Positions 45,438 through 52,623 of a stretch of DNA of 53,543 nt are shown piece after piece. The translations under genes were made by a program, and so were the position numbers. Under the pieces are notes generated by a model. The model did no database searches. It was not told the origin of the DNA and saw nothing but the letters and a program-made list of their open reading frames with translations. The stretch is from a virus: IMG/VR virus record IMGVR_UViG_3300043468_001827, positions 1 through 53,543 of that record. One strand, given 5' to 3'. Each line of letters begins with the position of its first letter. Position 1 is the first letter of the stretch.

Positions 45438-45560
45438 TTACACAAACCCAACCCGTCCAATAAAGCCTTTATTATCACTTCTTGGTGAGCGATAAGCGGC
45501 CTGCCATGTCTCATGGAGCATGGAACAAAGCGTTGTCGATAAATGTATTAAGTTATTCAT
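45438..45560 (-). CDS. Small protein with own promoter and terminator (40 aa)
   Basis: 40 residues: NNLIHLSTTLCSMLHETWQA, then AYRSPRSDNKGFIGRVGFV. Promoter at 45570-45598 starts transcription about where the ATG lies, so the leader is very short. Isolated as a single-gene unit upstream of the tRNA array. Could instead be an RNA gene. Confidence 0.5.
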   Translation of the reverse strand: MNNLIHLSTTLCSMLHETWQAAYRSPRSDNKGFIGRVGFV

Positions 45561-45569
45561 AATAGTGTT

Positions 45570-45598
45570 ATTGTATCAAAGTATTTAGTAAAAGTCAA
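45570..45598 (-). promoter_or_regulatory. Sigma70-like promoter
   Basis: Minus TTGACT, 17 bp, TACAAT. Reads into the 40-aa gene, the hairpin at 45385 and, if antiterminated, the tRNA array. Confidence 0.75.
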
Positions 45599-45633
45599 GC
45601 TCATTTTTCTTGTTTGCCTAACTTTTTTCATTG

Positions 45634-45936
45634 TTACCTGATGGTTTCTTGTGGCATAGCATGGTTCAGCGTGCCATCCATCTTGCGATAGAGCAACTTG
45701 TCATCTTCAATGGTTGCATAACCATCAAAAAAGTAAGAATCCAAACTTTGTAGTCGTAGCAAATCACTTTCAGCAAACTCGCTGATGTTCGCTACTTGCT
45801 GTCCTAACCACTTTGAAACATTGTAGTCAGAGTTTGCGACAATAAACTTCGCTTCTTCTTCATTTTTTGCTTCAACCAAGTGGATTTCGTAAAATGTGTT
45901 TACGGTTTCGACCACAAATTTCTTTTTTTTGTTCAT
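45634..45936 (-). CDS. Small conserved protein, unknown
   Basis: 100 residues from MNKKKKFVVETVNTFYEIHL (45936); a GTG at 45948 (M-AKKKM...) is an alternative. VVETVNTFYEIHLVEAKNEE looks like a small alpha/beta domain of the type found in many phages. Follows the WYL_2-like gene. Confidence 0.58.
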   Translation of the reverse strand: MNKKKKFVVETVNTFYEIHLVEAKNEEEAKFIVANSDYNVSKWLGQQVANISEFAESDLLRLQSLDSYFFDGYATIEDDKLLYRKMDGTLNHAMPQETIR

Positions 45937-45952
45937 TTTCTTTTTTGCCACA

Positions 45953-46228
45953 TCATTCTCCAAGTGTAAATTCAATATTTTTTACGGAATCAAAACGGAA
46001 ACTTCGCCAATCTTGTTTTTCTAAGTCAAAAACAGCAAGTGCTTCGTCAGATTGTGATTTCCCGGTGTTTTTTGGTGATTTTTCACTTGGGATTTTTGAC
46101 TCCGCAAGTGTGCAAACCATTTTTCGCTCGGTTCCGTCTTTTTTAGTGAAAACAATCGTCACTTTTTCATCACGGAGTAGTCCTCGCAACCACTCACGAC
46201 CCTCTTTTGTATCAACTTCACTTGCCAT
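45953..46228 (-). CDS. WYL_2/SH3-like phage protein
   Basis: 91 residues from MASEVDTKEGREWLRGLLRD (46228), after a GGAA ribosome site; the longer frame overlaps the previous gene and is rejected. KVTIVFTKKDGTERKMVCTL and VFDLEKQDWRSFRFDSVKNI match the Sm/SH3-like WYL_2 (DUF2693) family common in T4-like phages. Possibly a nucleic-acid-binding regulator. Confidence 0.75.
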   Translation of the reverse strand: MASEVDTKEGREWLRGLLRDEKVTIVFTKKDGTERKMVCTLAESKIPSEKSPKNTGKSQSDEALAVFDLEKQDWRSFRFDSVKNIEFTLGE

Positions 46229-46799
46229 TTTCATTTTCCTCATCAATTTCTTCTTCTTCGTCCCATTCAGCACGCTCTTCAAGCATTTCTCTGAGATTCC
46301 ATTCATCAACAATATCTTCAGGAATGTTATCTAACGATTCTAGGTCAGAATATTCATAAGATTCATCAGAACCATACTCATAACGACCAACAAATGCCAT
46401 TCCTTCTTCATGGTAGTTACCAAAAATAGTCATCGAATCATCTTGCGAAATAAATTCATACAATGCAACAGGTGGTCCCCATGGTGAATCAAACCAAAAT
46501 TGAATGCTCAGGTTATCTTCATCATAATCCTCAACACGCCAATCATTTGCATCACAATTCCATTTGCAACCCCAATTATCAACCGACCAAGAATACCAAT
46601 CACCATATCCGTATTTCTCAATCAACTGTTCATTGGTGTGGTCGAATGAAACATTACCAACATCCTTTAATTCTTGTGGACATGGCAAGAAAAAATCAAA
46701 CCAGTCTTTACCATTGTTTGCGTCCAGAAAAGCTTCGAATTCACGAACCTTCTCTTTAGAAGCGACCATTTCAAATGTGTTACTGCACCAATTTGGCAT
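46218..46799 (-). CDS. Api92-like protein (MPNWCxN family)
   Basis: 193 residues. Starts MPNWCSNTFEMVASKEKV, with DWYSWSVDNWGCKWNCDAND and WFDSPWGPPVALYEFIS, the conserved series of the ferredoxin-like Api92/YubB family spread over phages and plasmids. Very acidic C-terminus (EWDEEEEIDEENENG). Function unknown. Confidence 0.8.
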   Translation of the reverse strand: MPNWCSNTFEMVASKEKVREFEAFLDANNGKDWFDFFLPCPQELKDVGNVSFDHTNEQLIEKYGYGDWYSWSVDNWGCKWNCDANDWRVEDYDEDNLSIQFWFDSPWGPPVALYEFISQDDSMTIFGNYHEEGMAFVGRYEYGSDESYEYSDLESLDNIPEDIVDEWNLREMLEERAEWDEEEEIDEENENGK

Positions 46800-46815
46800 A
46801 ATATAATCTCACTTT

Positions 46816-47214
46816 CTATGTGTTTGCAATTGATTCCGCATAGGTCTTTAGTTTTTTAATTGTAACATAAGACAATGCTCTTTTGAGGTACTCTTCCCAC
46901 CATTTGCCTGATTTCTCAGTTTTCTTTAAAACACAACCATACAATCCGGCACCTGTCAACCCTTTAATATAGGTTTCAGGATCACCAAGAATCGCCTCAT
47001 AATGGTCGTCAAATATCGGATTGCCTTCTTCATCTCTACGAAAAAAAGCAATATGATACATGTTACCAATTTTATTTCCTTCAATTGGTGTTGCACCTGC
47101 ATATTCGGTATTTGCTTTAAACTCCCAACAATGAATTACCAATTCATCATCTTCCTCACCTGGTAAAAAATAAATGCCATCATATTCATTTGGCTGCAAT
47201 TTAACATCACCCAT
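46816..47214 (-). CDS. Conserved phage protein, unknown
   Basis: 132 residues from MGDVKLQPNEYDGIYFLPGE (47214), after AAAGGA. The upstream part of the open frame belongs to the 47-aa gene in another frame. ELVIHCWEFKANTEY and AILGDPETYIKGLTGAGLYG are the best segments. Mixed alpha/beta. Confidence 0.6.
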   Translation of the reverse strand: MGDVKLQPNEYDGIYFLPGEEDDELVIHCWEFKANTEYAGATPIEGNKIGNMYHIAFFRRDEEGNPIFDDHYEAILGDPETYIKGLTGAGLYGCVLKKTEKSGKWWEEYLKRALSYVTIKKLKTYAESIANT

Positions 47215-47350
47215 AAGAGAGTTCCTTTCTGATTGCAATAGTTTCCGTTTTGCGGTCGTAAGATTTTTCACTTTGCACAACACGCATACGATATTTAGGA
47301 CTGCGTAGGTCCTTTGCAACCAGATTTCTTGGTTTAATTACTTTTTGCAA
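47207..47350 (-). CDS. Small conserved basic protein with non-ATG start
   Basis: 47 residues if it starts at TTG 47350 (ATT at 47338 also possible): IKPRNLVAKDLRSPKYRMRV, VQSEKSYDRKTETIAIRK. The pattern KPRNLVAKxLRSPKYRxRVVxSxKxYxRK is one I know from small proteins of many phages, which argues for translation despite lacking ATG. It overlaps both neighbours. Confidence 0.6.
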   Translation of the reverse strand: MQKVIKPRNLVAKDLRSPKYRMRVVQSEKSYDRKTETIAIRKELSYG

Positions 47351-47564
47351 ATTCTTCATCCATTTGCCTCTTCATCTTTCCTAACATTTGAACCATGAAG
47401 GTCATTTGTTTATCTATATCCACATTTTGTTTTTGCACACAATATGAATCCATTTTCAACTTTGCGGATACTGCTTGACAATCCTTCAAACTTGAAAATG
47501 TATTCGGTGCCTCTTGGACACCATTTGCGGTTACTATCATTAATGCAAACATCAAACCATTCAT
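47334..47564 (-). CDS. Small probably exported protein
   Basis: 76 residues from MNGLMFALMIVTANGVQEAP (47564; ATG 47576 alternative). N-terminal hydrophobic signal-like stretch, two Cys (KDCQAVSAKL, DSYCVQKQ) and a helical tail. Likely periplasmic. Confidence 0.55.
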   Translation of the reverse strand: MNGLMFALMIVTANGVQEAPNTFSSLKDCQAVSAKLKMDSYCVQKQNVDIDKQMTFMVQMLGKMKRQMDEEFAKSN

Positions 47565-47779
47565 ACTCTCACCCATAATCCAATAATGTAAATTGCCAAC
47601 AATCCAGCATTTACTGTAATCATCGCTTTGTCTTTAATGAGAATACCCCACCATAAGAACAAAGCGGCACCCAAATTGAGTAACCAAATATTCAAAGGGT
47701 CAAACATCAAGGCGGTCGCCAATGCACCACACAAGGTGACCGCTGTTGCAACCCATTTTACTTTACACCGAAACAACAT
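47561..47779 (-). CDS. Small three-TM membrane protein
   Basis: 72 residues from MLFRCKVKWVATAVTLCGAL (47779), chosen to limit overlap with the preceding gene. TM segments ~7-25, ~30-47 and ~53-70 (WLLNLGAALFLWWGI, MITVNAGLLAIYIIGL). Similar membrane proteins occur in marine T4-like phages. Confidence 0.65.
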   Translation of the reverse strand: MLFRCKVKWVATAVTLCGALATALMFDPLNIWLLNLGAALFLWWGILIKDKAMITVNAGLLAIYIIGLWVRV

Positions 47780-48119
47780 ATGGTTTATTCCATTTTCCAA
47801 CATTAATGTGATAATAGTAAGCAGTATTAAAATAATCAGTCATAGCATCCGACTCATCATAATAATCTGCCGCCATCAACGCAGCTTTCAATTCTTTCAA
47901 TGCAACCAATGCCTTAGGGCGGTCGCCATAGTGGTCATCCAACCAGTAAGTATTCACCTGAATTCGGTCACCACCAAAATCGATAGGACCAGATTTTAGG
48001 TTCAGGCTAATGCTACTATGATTATGCACAGACAGCGTACCTTTCAAACCATACTTTTTCAGAATTGGTTTCACTTTAGCGGCAATAACTGCTTTCTTTT
48101 CTTGGTTCATATAAGCCAT
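47763..48119 (-). CDS. Conserved phage/plasmid protein
   Basis: 118 residues. AVIAAKVKPILKKYGLKGTL and SVHNHSSISLNLKSGPIDFG are a recognisable conserved block, then DAMTDYFNTAYYYHINVGKW. I recall this family as part of large polyvalent proteins and phages; no function. Start joins the upstream stop. Confidence 0.68.
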   Translation of the reverse strand: MAYMNQEKKAVIAAKVKPILKKYGLKGTLSVHNHSSISLNLKSGPIDFGGDRIQVNTYWLDDHYGDRPKALVALKELKAALMAADYYDESDAMTDYFNTAYYYHINVGKWNKPYVVSV

Positions 48120-48349
48120 TATGCAATCTCCTTAACTTTGGACAAATTTTTCAATTGACGAATAACATCTTCCGTAGAATCCAACCGGTCAGAAGCCAGA
48201 GCGGTTAACATGGATTCTAAAACACCTGCCATGGCGGGATAAGGCGATTCATAACGCTCACGGCAAGAATTTTCATATTCACGCATAGCTTCACGAATCA
48301 TAGCCGAACGAGCACGGCGAGCATCCATCATTTCTATAAATTTTGACAT
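48119..48349 (-). CDS. Small helical protein, unknown
   Basis: 76 residues from ATG 48349 (TAATG overlap with upstream stop). Arg-rich N-terminus (FIEMMDARRARSAMIREA), then two helices (VLESMLTALASDRLDSTEDV). No family recognised. Confidence 0.55.
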   Translation of the reverse strand: MSKFIEMMDARRARSAMIREAMREYENSCRERYESPYPAMAGVLESMLTALASDRLDSTEDVIRQLKNLSKVKEIA

Positions 48350-48621
48350 TACATACTCCAATAAGATTCAGAGGAAGGAGAGCAATAATACGGAGTATCA
48401 TAGCGCTCTTGAAATTGTTTACCACCAATCAGATTGGTTTTGGTAACATAGGTTTCAAATACTTTTACCATGTAACCATCCTGCATAAATTTTTCCGCAA
48501 CCGTATCAATGAAATCTTTGGTTACAGGTGCAAAATCTTTTTTTTCAATCAAACGATAACCACCTTTTACACGGCGGTCGGATTTGTAAATTTCTAATGT
48601 ATATTCGGTCATAGCAGACAT
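48349..48621 (-). CDS. Small conserved protein, unknown
   Basis: 90 residues starting MSAMTEYTLEIYKSDRRVKG; AGGA 8 nt upstream. Mixed alpha/beta, with FQERYDTPYYCSPSSE at the end. First gene after the promoter at 48650-48678. Confidence 0.58.
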   Translation of the reverse strand: MSAMTEYTLEIYKSDRRVKGGYRLIEKKDFAPVTKDFIDTVAEKFMQDGYMVKVFETYVTKTNLIGGKQFQERYDTPYYCSPSSESYWSM

Positions 48622-48649
48622 ATCGATTCCTTTCTCAGTTTATGGAAAT

Positions 48650-48678
48650 ATTATACATCAGGAATGCCGAATTGTCAA
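48650..48678 (-). promoter_or_regulatory. Sigma70-like promoter (module member)
   Basis: Minus TTGACA, 17 bp beginning ATTCGGCA, TATAAT: perfect consensus hexamers. Confidence 0.88.
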
Positions 48679-48692
48679 CCAGCGTAGGAATC

Positions 48693-48716
48693 GACTGTTG
48701 CAGGAAAACAACAGTC
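48693..48716 (-). repeat. TGTTG-N8-CAACA hairpin (extended)
   Basis: GACTGTTG/CAACAGTC, 8 bp, loop CAGGAAAA on plus. It sits between the stop at 48716 and the promoter; its outer edge touches the stop codon. Confidence 0.78.
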
Positions 48717-49672
48717 TAGGAAGTGCATCCTATCGAAGCGGAAAGAGATTGTATTCCTGACAACTTCCGAGGATCGACCTCAACTGTTATCTCTCTTTTA
48801 ACTTTGTACCAGTCAATTGTGAAAACATTCTTATGCTCAATATTTTCGCAAAGACCTAATTCATGGATTTTGATATAGGTTGGTTGAAACATGTATTCAT
48901 TCAACATTGACCGAAATTTTGGACTGTGTGTGTAAATGTAAACTCGGTTCTCAAAAAGTCCAGTAGGTCCCCATTGAATGTAAACCATACCTTCGGCGGT
49001 TTTCTCATCGCCATCTTTTTCAAGTCTTTCAAGGAATCGAAACAACTCCTTTTTGAATTCTTTATTCCATTTCACTTCGTAATTTATCGCCAAATACACC
49101 TTATCAGAGGTTGATGGCACAACTTTAACTTCCTGAATTTCAACTTCAAGACCAGATTGCCGAATTTGCGAAAGGTAGTATTGTGACACCTTTTCTCTTT
49201 GAATAAGAGTATTTTTTGCCGTTTGATGTTTTGCCAATAAGTCATTACCATTCACCTGTCTCGTTTGTGATTCACCTTGTAGTTTTCTCATAAACTTCAA
49301 AGGCGACACTTTGGCGGTAATCGTGCAACGAATCACTTTATCTTTTTGGCAAGTATCAATCTTATACGAATTGACAACACCTGAAGAATAACTTGCAACC
49401 AGATTCCGAATCACTCGGTCGTTTTGAACAGTTTGGTCAGATATCACTAAGACACCGACCGCCTTTTGTACCGCAGAATTAAGTGCCGTTTCAATTGCAA
49501 TCGTTTGGGTTTCTCCGATACCTTTGGCAGTAACCGTGATTTCTTCAGGCACCGATTCACTCATCGAAAAATAGATGCCTTGAAAAATCAATGAAACATA
49601 ATCAAAAGGTGTAAACGATTGTGCTGATACGGAGGATGTCCATAACAGACATCCAATCAGGAGATTCCTCAT
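48716..49672 (-). CDS. Secreted LPP20/FlgT-like protein
   Basis: 318 residues. Signal peptide RNLLIGCLLWTSSVSA. ITVTAKGIGETQTIAIETAL then NSAVQKAVGVLV is the pattern of LPP20/FlgT-type N-terminal domains, followed by a TITAKV strand. The C-terminal 150 residues are not recognised. Such domains occur in bacterial envelope and flagellar proteins. Last gene of a three-gene envelope operon. Looks acquired from a bacterium. Confidence 0.62.
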   Translation of the reverse strand: MRNLLIGCLLWTSSVSAQSFTPFDYVSLIFQGIYFSMSESVPEEITVTAKGIGETQTIAIETALNSAVQKAVGVLVISDQTVQNDRVIRNLVASYSSGVVNSYKIDTCQKDKVIRCTITAKVSPLKFMRKLQGESQTRQVNGNDLLAKHQTAKNTLIQREKVSQYYLSQIRQSGLEVEIQEVKVVPSTSDKVYLAINYEVKWNKEFKKELFRFLERLEKDGDEKTAEGMVYIQWGPTGLFENRVYIYTHSPKFRSMLNEYMFQPTYIKIHELGLCENIEHKNVFTIDWYKVKREITVEVDPRKLSGIQSLSASIGCTS

Positions 49673-49800
49673 TTAGATTTGGAACTTGATAACTTCTCTT
49701 TTGTCCAATCGGCGGTGCTTGTAATGTCTTTACCCATTCCAGAGATTGTACCACAAGCAGCCAATGACAATGTTAATATGATTGTAATTACAGTTTTCAT
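49669..49800 (-). CDS. Entericidin-like lipoprotein (43 aa)
   Basis: 43 residues. Signal peptide with lipobox VITIILTLSLAAC (cleavage before C16). The mature start CGTISGMGKDITSTADWTKE follows the entericidin A/B pattern (C-N-T-x-x-G-x-G-x-D-I). Entericidins are tiny outer-membrane lipoproteins of Gram-negatives linked to a stationary-phase bacteriolysis system. Coupled to the gene at 48716-49672 by ATGA. An unusual cargo for a phage. Confidence 0.72.
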   Translation of the reverse strand: MKTVITIILTLSLAACGTISGMGKDITSTADWTKEKLSSSKSK

Positions 49801-49801
49801 T

Positions 49802-50344
49802 TTAGTTTCCCATCAAAGCACGAACTTGGTTTGCCGTTGCGATATCTCTTACACTTGTCTTTACGACCACCAGAACCGTTTTGGTTTCTTTGTCAAAAGA
49901 CTTCGAATCGATATACACACCTTTGAGTATTCCTTTTTGCTTGGTACGAATATCTTCTTGCACATTCGACACAATCTTGGAATTCATCTCATTGTTTGAT
50001 TGACCACCGATAGTTTGACCTTCTTGTAGAGAATCAAATACCGTTTTCTTAAATCGTTCTGATTCAAGTTCATTTTTCATAAACTCGACCACTTTTTGTT
50101 GCGCTCGAAGCTTGGCAATGAGAAACGCTTCTTCTTGTCCAGATGGCAGAGTATTGGTCATTCGAGCCGAACCAGATGCGGTCATTGATTCAAATTGTCC
50201 GTCTTTGTTATAGGTGATTTTAATCTCACCACCCATAAACTCGGCGGTTACCGAATCGGCCTTTTCGACACGCTTATCACCAAACGATGAACACGCACTT
50301 AGTAATACTACCGCAGAAACTACTGCAAGTTTTTTTACAAACAT
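49802..50344 (-). CDS. Lipoprotein, LPP20-like
   Basis: 180 residues. Lipobox at LAVVSAVVLLSAC (C18). MTASGSARMTNTLPSGQEEA and FLIAKLRAQQKVVEFM resemble LPP20-like repeats of envelope lipoproteins; the middle continues with NEMNSKIVSNVQEDIRTKQK. Likely outer-membrane anchored. First gene of the operon; promoter at 50380-50408. Confidence 0.65.
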   Translation of the reverse strand: MFVKKLAVVSAVVLLSACSSFGDKRVEKADSVTAEFMGGEIKITYNKDGQFESMTASGSARMTNTLPSGQEEAFLIAKLRAQQKVVEFMKNELESERFKKTVFDSLQEGQTIGGQSNNEMNSKIVSNVQEDIRTKQKGILKGVYIDSKSFDKETKTVLVVVKTSVRDIATANQVRALMGN

Positions 50345-50379
50345 TTCAAACGCTCCATAATATAAAGTTCACAGTTTAC

Positions 50380-50408
50380 ATCCTACTATAATATGGCACA
50401 ATTGTCAA
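50380..50408 (-). promoter_or_regulatory. Sigma70-like promoter of the lipoprotein operon
   Basis: Minus TTGACA, 17 bp, TAGGAT, 35 nt before the start at 50344. Confidence 0.75.
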
Positions 50409-50422
50409 GACTATAACGGCAA

Positions 50423-50767
50423 TTATCGCCATGTTCGATGTTTTTCGGCAATGTGTTCCATGCCGTCATACTCCATTATATCCCAATCTACATCATCGGG
50501 TATTTCCACAATCTTCAAATCAGAATACCGACCATTGGCTTCACTTCCAAGCCGTTCGACAATTTCGACCAGTACCGGGTCGTCCCGCTCAATCTCACGG
50601 TCCGAAAAATAATTATTCTCATCAATTTCATTTACATAGAAATAAGTAAACCCATGGTCATCAGGACCATCTTCGACCAGATTTAATCCTTTTCGCTTAC
50701 CATACTCACGCACGGCTTGATCCGATAATCCATATCCACCAAAATCACGATTAATTACTATTTTCAT
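50423..50767 (-). CDS. Conserved phage protein of the MKIVINRxxGGYGLS family
   Basis: 114 residues. MKIVINRDFGGYGLSDQAVR is the opening of a small family widespread in phages and bacteria. An acidic middle, DPVLVEIVERLG, and C-terminal IPDDVDWDIMEYDGMEHIAE follow. Function unknown. Confidence 0.7.
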   Translation of the reverse strand: MKIVINRDFGGYGLSDQAVREYGKRKGLNLVEDGPDDHGFTYFYVNEIDENNYFSDREIERDDPVLVEIVERLGSEANGRYSDLKIVEIPDDVDWDIMEYDGMEHIAEKHRTWR

Positions 50768-50803
50768 ATTCCTGTCCTTTCTCGCAGACGCAACATATAT
50801 TTC

Positions 50804-51004
50804 CTACCGTTTCCGGCGCTGCCTAACTCTGGCACCCATTACTAACATAATCACCAAAATGGCAAAGATAATCGCTAAAGGTATCCAGAGTGGCGACAAT
50901 ACCCACCACCAAGACCAATCGATATAATTCGTTAGTTTTAAAGTAATAAAAACAATTGTTAAGAGACCGAAAAAACCGATACCACCCGTTCTACTTTCCG
51001 ACAT
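50804..51004 (-). CDS. Small two-TM protein (TMEM185-like fragment)
   Basis: 66 residues. GGIGFFGLLTIVFITLKLTN and WSWWWVLSPLWIPLAIIFAI are typical of small phage and bacterial membrane proteins with the Fragile-X-F transmembrane pattern. Basic C-terminus (RVRQRRKR) indicates a cytoplasmic end. Overlaps the upstream gene's end by 14 nt. Confidence 0.72.
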   Translation of the reverse strand: MSESRTGGIGFFGLLTIVFITLKLTNYIDWSWWWVLSPLWIPLAIIFAILVIMLVMGARVRQRRKR

Positions 51005-51290
51005 ATTTACTCCTTATTGCTTCAATGGCGGCATTTCTTTCTTTGGTTTCTTGTTTCATTTCAGCAACATCTTCCATTACACTACCAATATCGACCATAC
51101 CAACCACTAAGGCCGATACCATCATCGCATGGATTTCTTCCATATGGAGGGAAATAGGCGGCTGACTCTTTTCATCAAAGGCAAAGTCCATACCTTCTCC
51201 ATTCCACCATTCATTAAAATGGAGGCTAATTCTACTCAGTCCTTCGGACTCATAGATTCCACTAATCGAGTTATTTCTAAAATTTTTCAT
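50991..51290 (-). CDS. Small protein, unknown
   Basis: 99 residues. Central HAMMVSALVVGMVDIGSVME and a charged C-terminal helix (EMKQETKERNAAIEAIRSKY). No family recognised. Part of the operon from 51521. Confidence 0.52.
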   Translation of the reverse strand: MKNFRNNSISGIYESEGLSRISLHFNEWWNGEGMDFAFDEKSQPPISLHMEEIHAMMVSALVVGMVDIGSVMEDVAEMKQETKERNAAIEAIRSKYVGK

Positions 51291-51311
51291 ACTTCAATCC
51301 CAAAATGTTTC

Positions 51312-51521
51312 TTATTTTTCCCTTAACATATACTCAGCATGGTCACCATTGATTGGACTGCCTCCTAATACTAGATGGTCATGCATTGCCATCATTGCAT
51401 TAGAAAACCAGCCCAACATCGTTTCATCTGATACATTACAATCAGGATTCAATTCTCTAAAAAATTTGGTCCATGCCATTGCATCCGGATTGGTGTGAAT
51501 GCTTCTATCATAGTCACTCAT
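51312..51521 (-). CDS. Small protein, unknown
   Basis: 69 residues: AWTKFFRELNPDCNVSDETM, AMMAMHDHLVLGGSPINGDH. Begins within the stop of a 13-codon frame (ATGAGTG), giving translational coupling. Driven by the promoter at 51594-51622. Confidence 0.55.
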   Translation of the reverse strand: MSDYDRSIHTNPDAMAWTKFFRELNPDCNVSDETMLGWFSNAMMAMHDHLVLGGSPINGDHAEYMLREK

Positions 51522-51559
51522 TCTTCAACTCCGAAATGTTCTTTAATCCGCTCATTCAT
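51518..51559 (-). CDS. Possible 13-aa leader peptide
   Basis: MNERIKEHFGVEE lies between the promoter at 51594-51622 and the 69-aa gene; its stop overlaps that gene's start. AAGG lies ~10 nt upstream. Could tune translation of the downstream gene. Confidence 0.35.
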   Translation of the reverse strand: MNERIKEHFGVEE

Positions 51560-51593
51560 ACTAGGTAACCTTTTCTTTATATGCGACACCGCA

Positions 51594-51622
51594 ATTATAT
51601 GACATATCCATCGAATCGTCAA
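51594..51622 (-). promoter_or_regulatory. Sigma70-like promoter
   Basis: Minus TTGACG, 17 bp beginning ATTCG, TATAAT. Confidence 0.78.
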
Positions 51623-51626
51623 GCTC

Positions 51627-51782
51627 TTAGAGAACCGTTGCCATAAAAGATGCCGCATTCCATGCCGAGGCAACAATGTAAATCCATCCCATGGAATTGA
51701 GTCCTTTTTCAAAGTTTTCATTGGCCCATTTCCAACAGAGAACCGCAAATACTACATTGAGAATTAATAGTATATCTGCCAT
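51627..51782 (-). CDS. Small two-TM membrane protein (51 aa)
   Basis: 51 residues. MADILLILNVVFAVLCWKWA then NENFEKG, then a second TM GWIYIVASAWNAASFMATVL. The layout (TM - short charged loop - TM with SAWNAAS) is common in small phage membrane proteins. It fills the gap before the promoter at 51594-51622. Confidence 0.65.
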   Translation of the reverse strand: MADILLILNVVFAVLCWKWANENFEKGLNSMGWIYIVASAWNAASFMATVL

Positions 51783-51801
51783 GTAAATATCTTCAATCCT
51801 T

Positions 51802-52227
51802 TCATTGATTATCCTGTTCCAACAGTTTTTCCAAATAATGTTTTCTTTTTTCCATTTGTAGATTTTCTTGTCTTTGCTTTGTTTTTACTCTATGACAATT
51901 TGCACATAATGTTTGAAGATTCTCAGAGTTATTATTATGCCTATCTCCGTCAATATGATCCACATCCAATTGCCATCTAGGCTCAATAATCTTTGCGGTA
52001 CAAATAAACCCTAGACGACCATCTTCATTCTCACAATACGATTTCCTATATTGCTTGTGAACACCACCCATCTTATACTTTCGCTTGTGATGATGTGAAC
52101 AATACCTATGATACCTTCCGTACCCAGCGTTATCTGCAGGATTGTCACAATTACCCATGGCACACTTAGGCGCCGTGTTTATCACTTGTGGTCCATCCCA
52201 TAGAGAGTTTATAATCTCAAATGCCAT
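51802..52227 (-). CDS. HNH endonuclease
   Basis: 141 residues from MAFEIINSLWDGPQVINTAP (52227; TTG 52233 alternative). Cys/His-rich N-terminal part (CAMGNCDNPADNAGYG, YCSHHHKRKY) then the HNH core LDVDHIDGDRHNNNSENLQT LCANCHR: D-H (first H), N, and C-x-x-C-H. Likely a homing or free-standing endonuclease, common in T4-like phages. A structured leader with CCTGGC/GCCAGG arms (52249-52285) precedes it. Confidence 0.85.
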   Translation of the reverse strand: MAFEIINSLWDGPQVINTAPKCAMGNCDNPADNAGYGRYHRYCSHHHKRKYKMGGVHKQYRKSYCENEDGRLGFICTAKIIEPRWQLDVDHIDGDRHNNNSENLQTLCANCHRVKTKQRQENLQMEKRKHYLEKLLEQDNQ

Positions 52228-52248
52228 AATCAACTTTTCCAGTCTTTT

Positions 52249-52357
52249 CCTGGCCGGAAAATTTTTTGGGCTAACCGAAGCCAGGAATTTCGATTTTGCC
52301 TAAGAATATAAACAGCAAATGGATTGTTGAGCAAAAGTAGACCTGCTATAACAATCC
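52249..52357 (-). promoter_or_regulatory. Structured intergenic region before the HNH gene
   Basis: Two stem-loops: CCTGGC/GCCAGG at 52249-52285, and GGATTGTT/AACAATCC at 52321-52357 with an inner AGCA/TGCT pair. The second follows the 50-aa gene and may act as its terminator (no U-run); the first is in the HNH leader. No further gene seen between 52234 and 52392. Confidence 0.45.
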
Positions 52358-52392
52358 TTTTCCGACTGTTCCACCGCTACTTTTCGCCTATA

Positions 52393-52545
52393 CTATACCA
52401 TGCCAAAGGTATCGCTATAATTAGTCAGCACCTCGATGACAGCATCCTCGGTCATCTCAAACCTCTGAGCGACCTCTACAATTGTCAAGCCTTCATAATC
52501 GTAGGCTTCACAAATATCCGTTACTAATTCTTTTACTTTACCCAA
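52393..52545 (-). CDS. Small HTH-like protein with TTG start (50 aa)
   Basis: AAAGGAG then 7 nt then TTG opens a 50-codon frame: GKVKELVTDICEAYDYEG, LTIVEVAQRFEMTEDAVIEV. The part LTIVEVAQRFEMTEDAVIEVL has helix-turn-helix spacing, as in small phage regulators. No ATG upstream. Good ribosome site and coding-like sequence support it. Confidence 0.6.
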   Translation of the reverse strand: MGKVKELVTDICEAYDYEGLTIVEVAQRFEMTEDAVIEVLTNYSDTFGMV

Positions 52546-52623
52546 GGAAAGACTCCTTTAAAATTTCAATATATTGGCCAATTTGATTCAAGAGCGGCCA
52601 TATGCTCATTATTTCTCCAATTA

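Noticed and set aside
51518-51748. 76-aa frame upstream of the 69-aa gene
   Set aside because: It contains a consensus promoter and lies across the gene at 51627-51782; only its last 13 codons may be used.
51802-52227. HNH gene as part of an intron
   Set aside because: No interrupted gene surrounds it; its neighbours are intact, so it appears free-standing.
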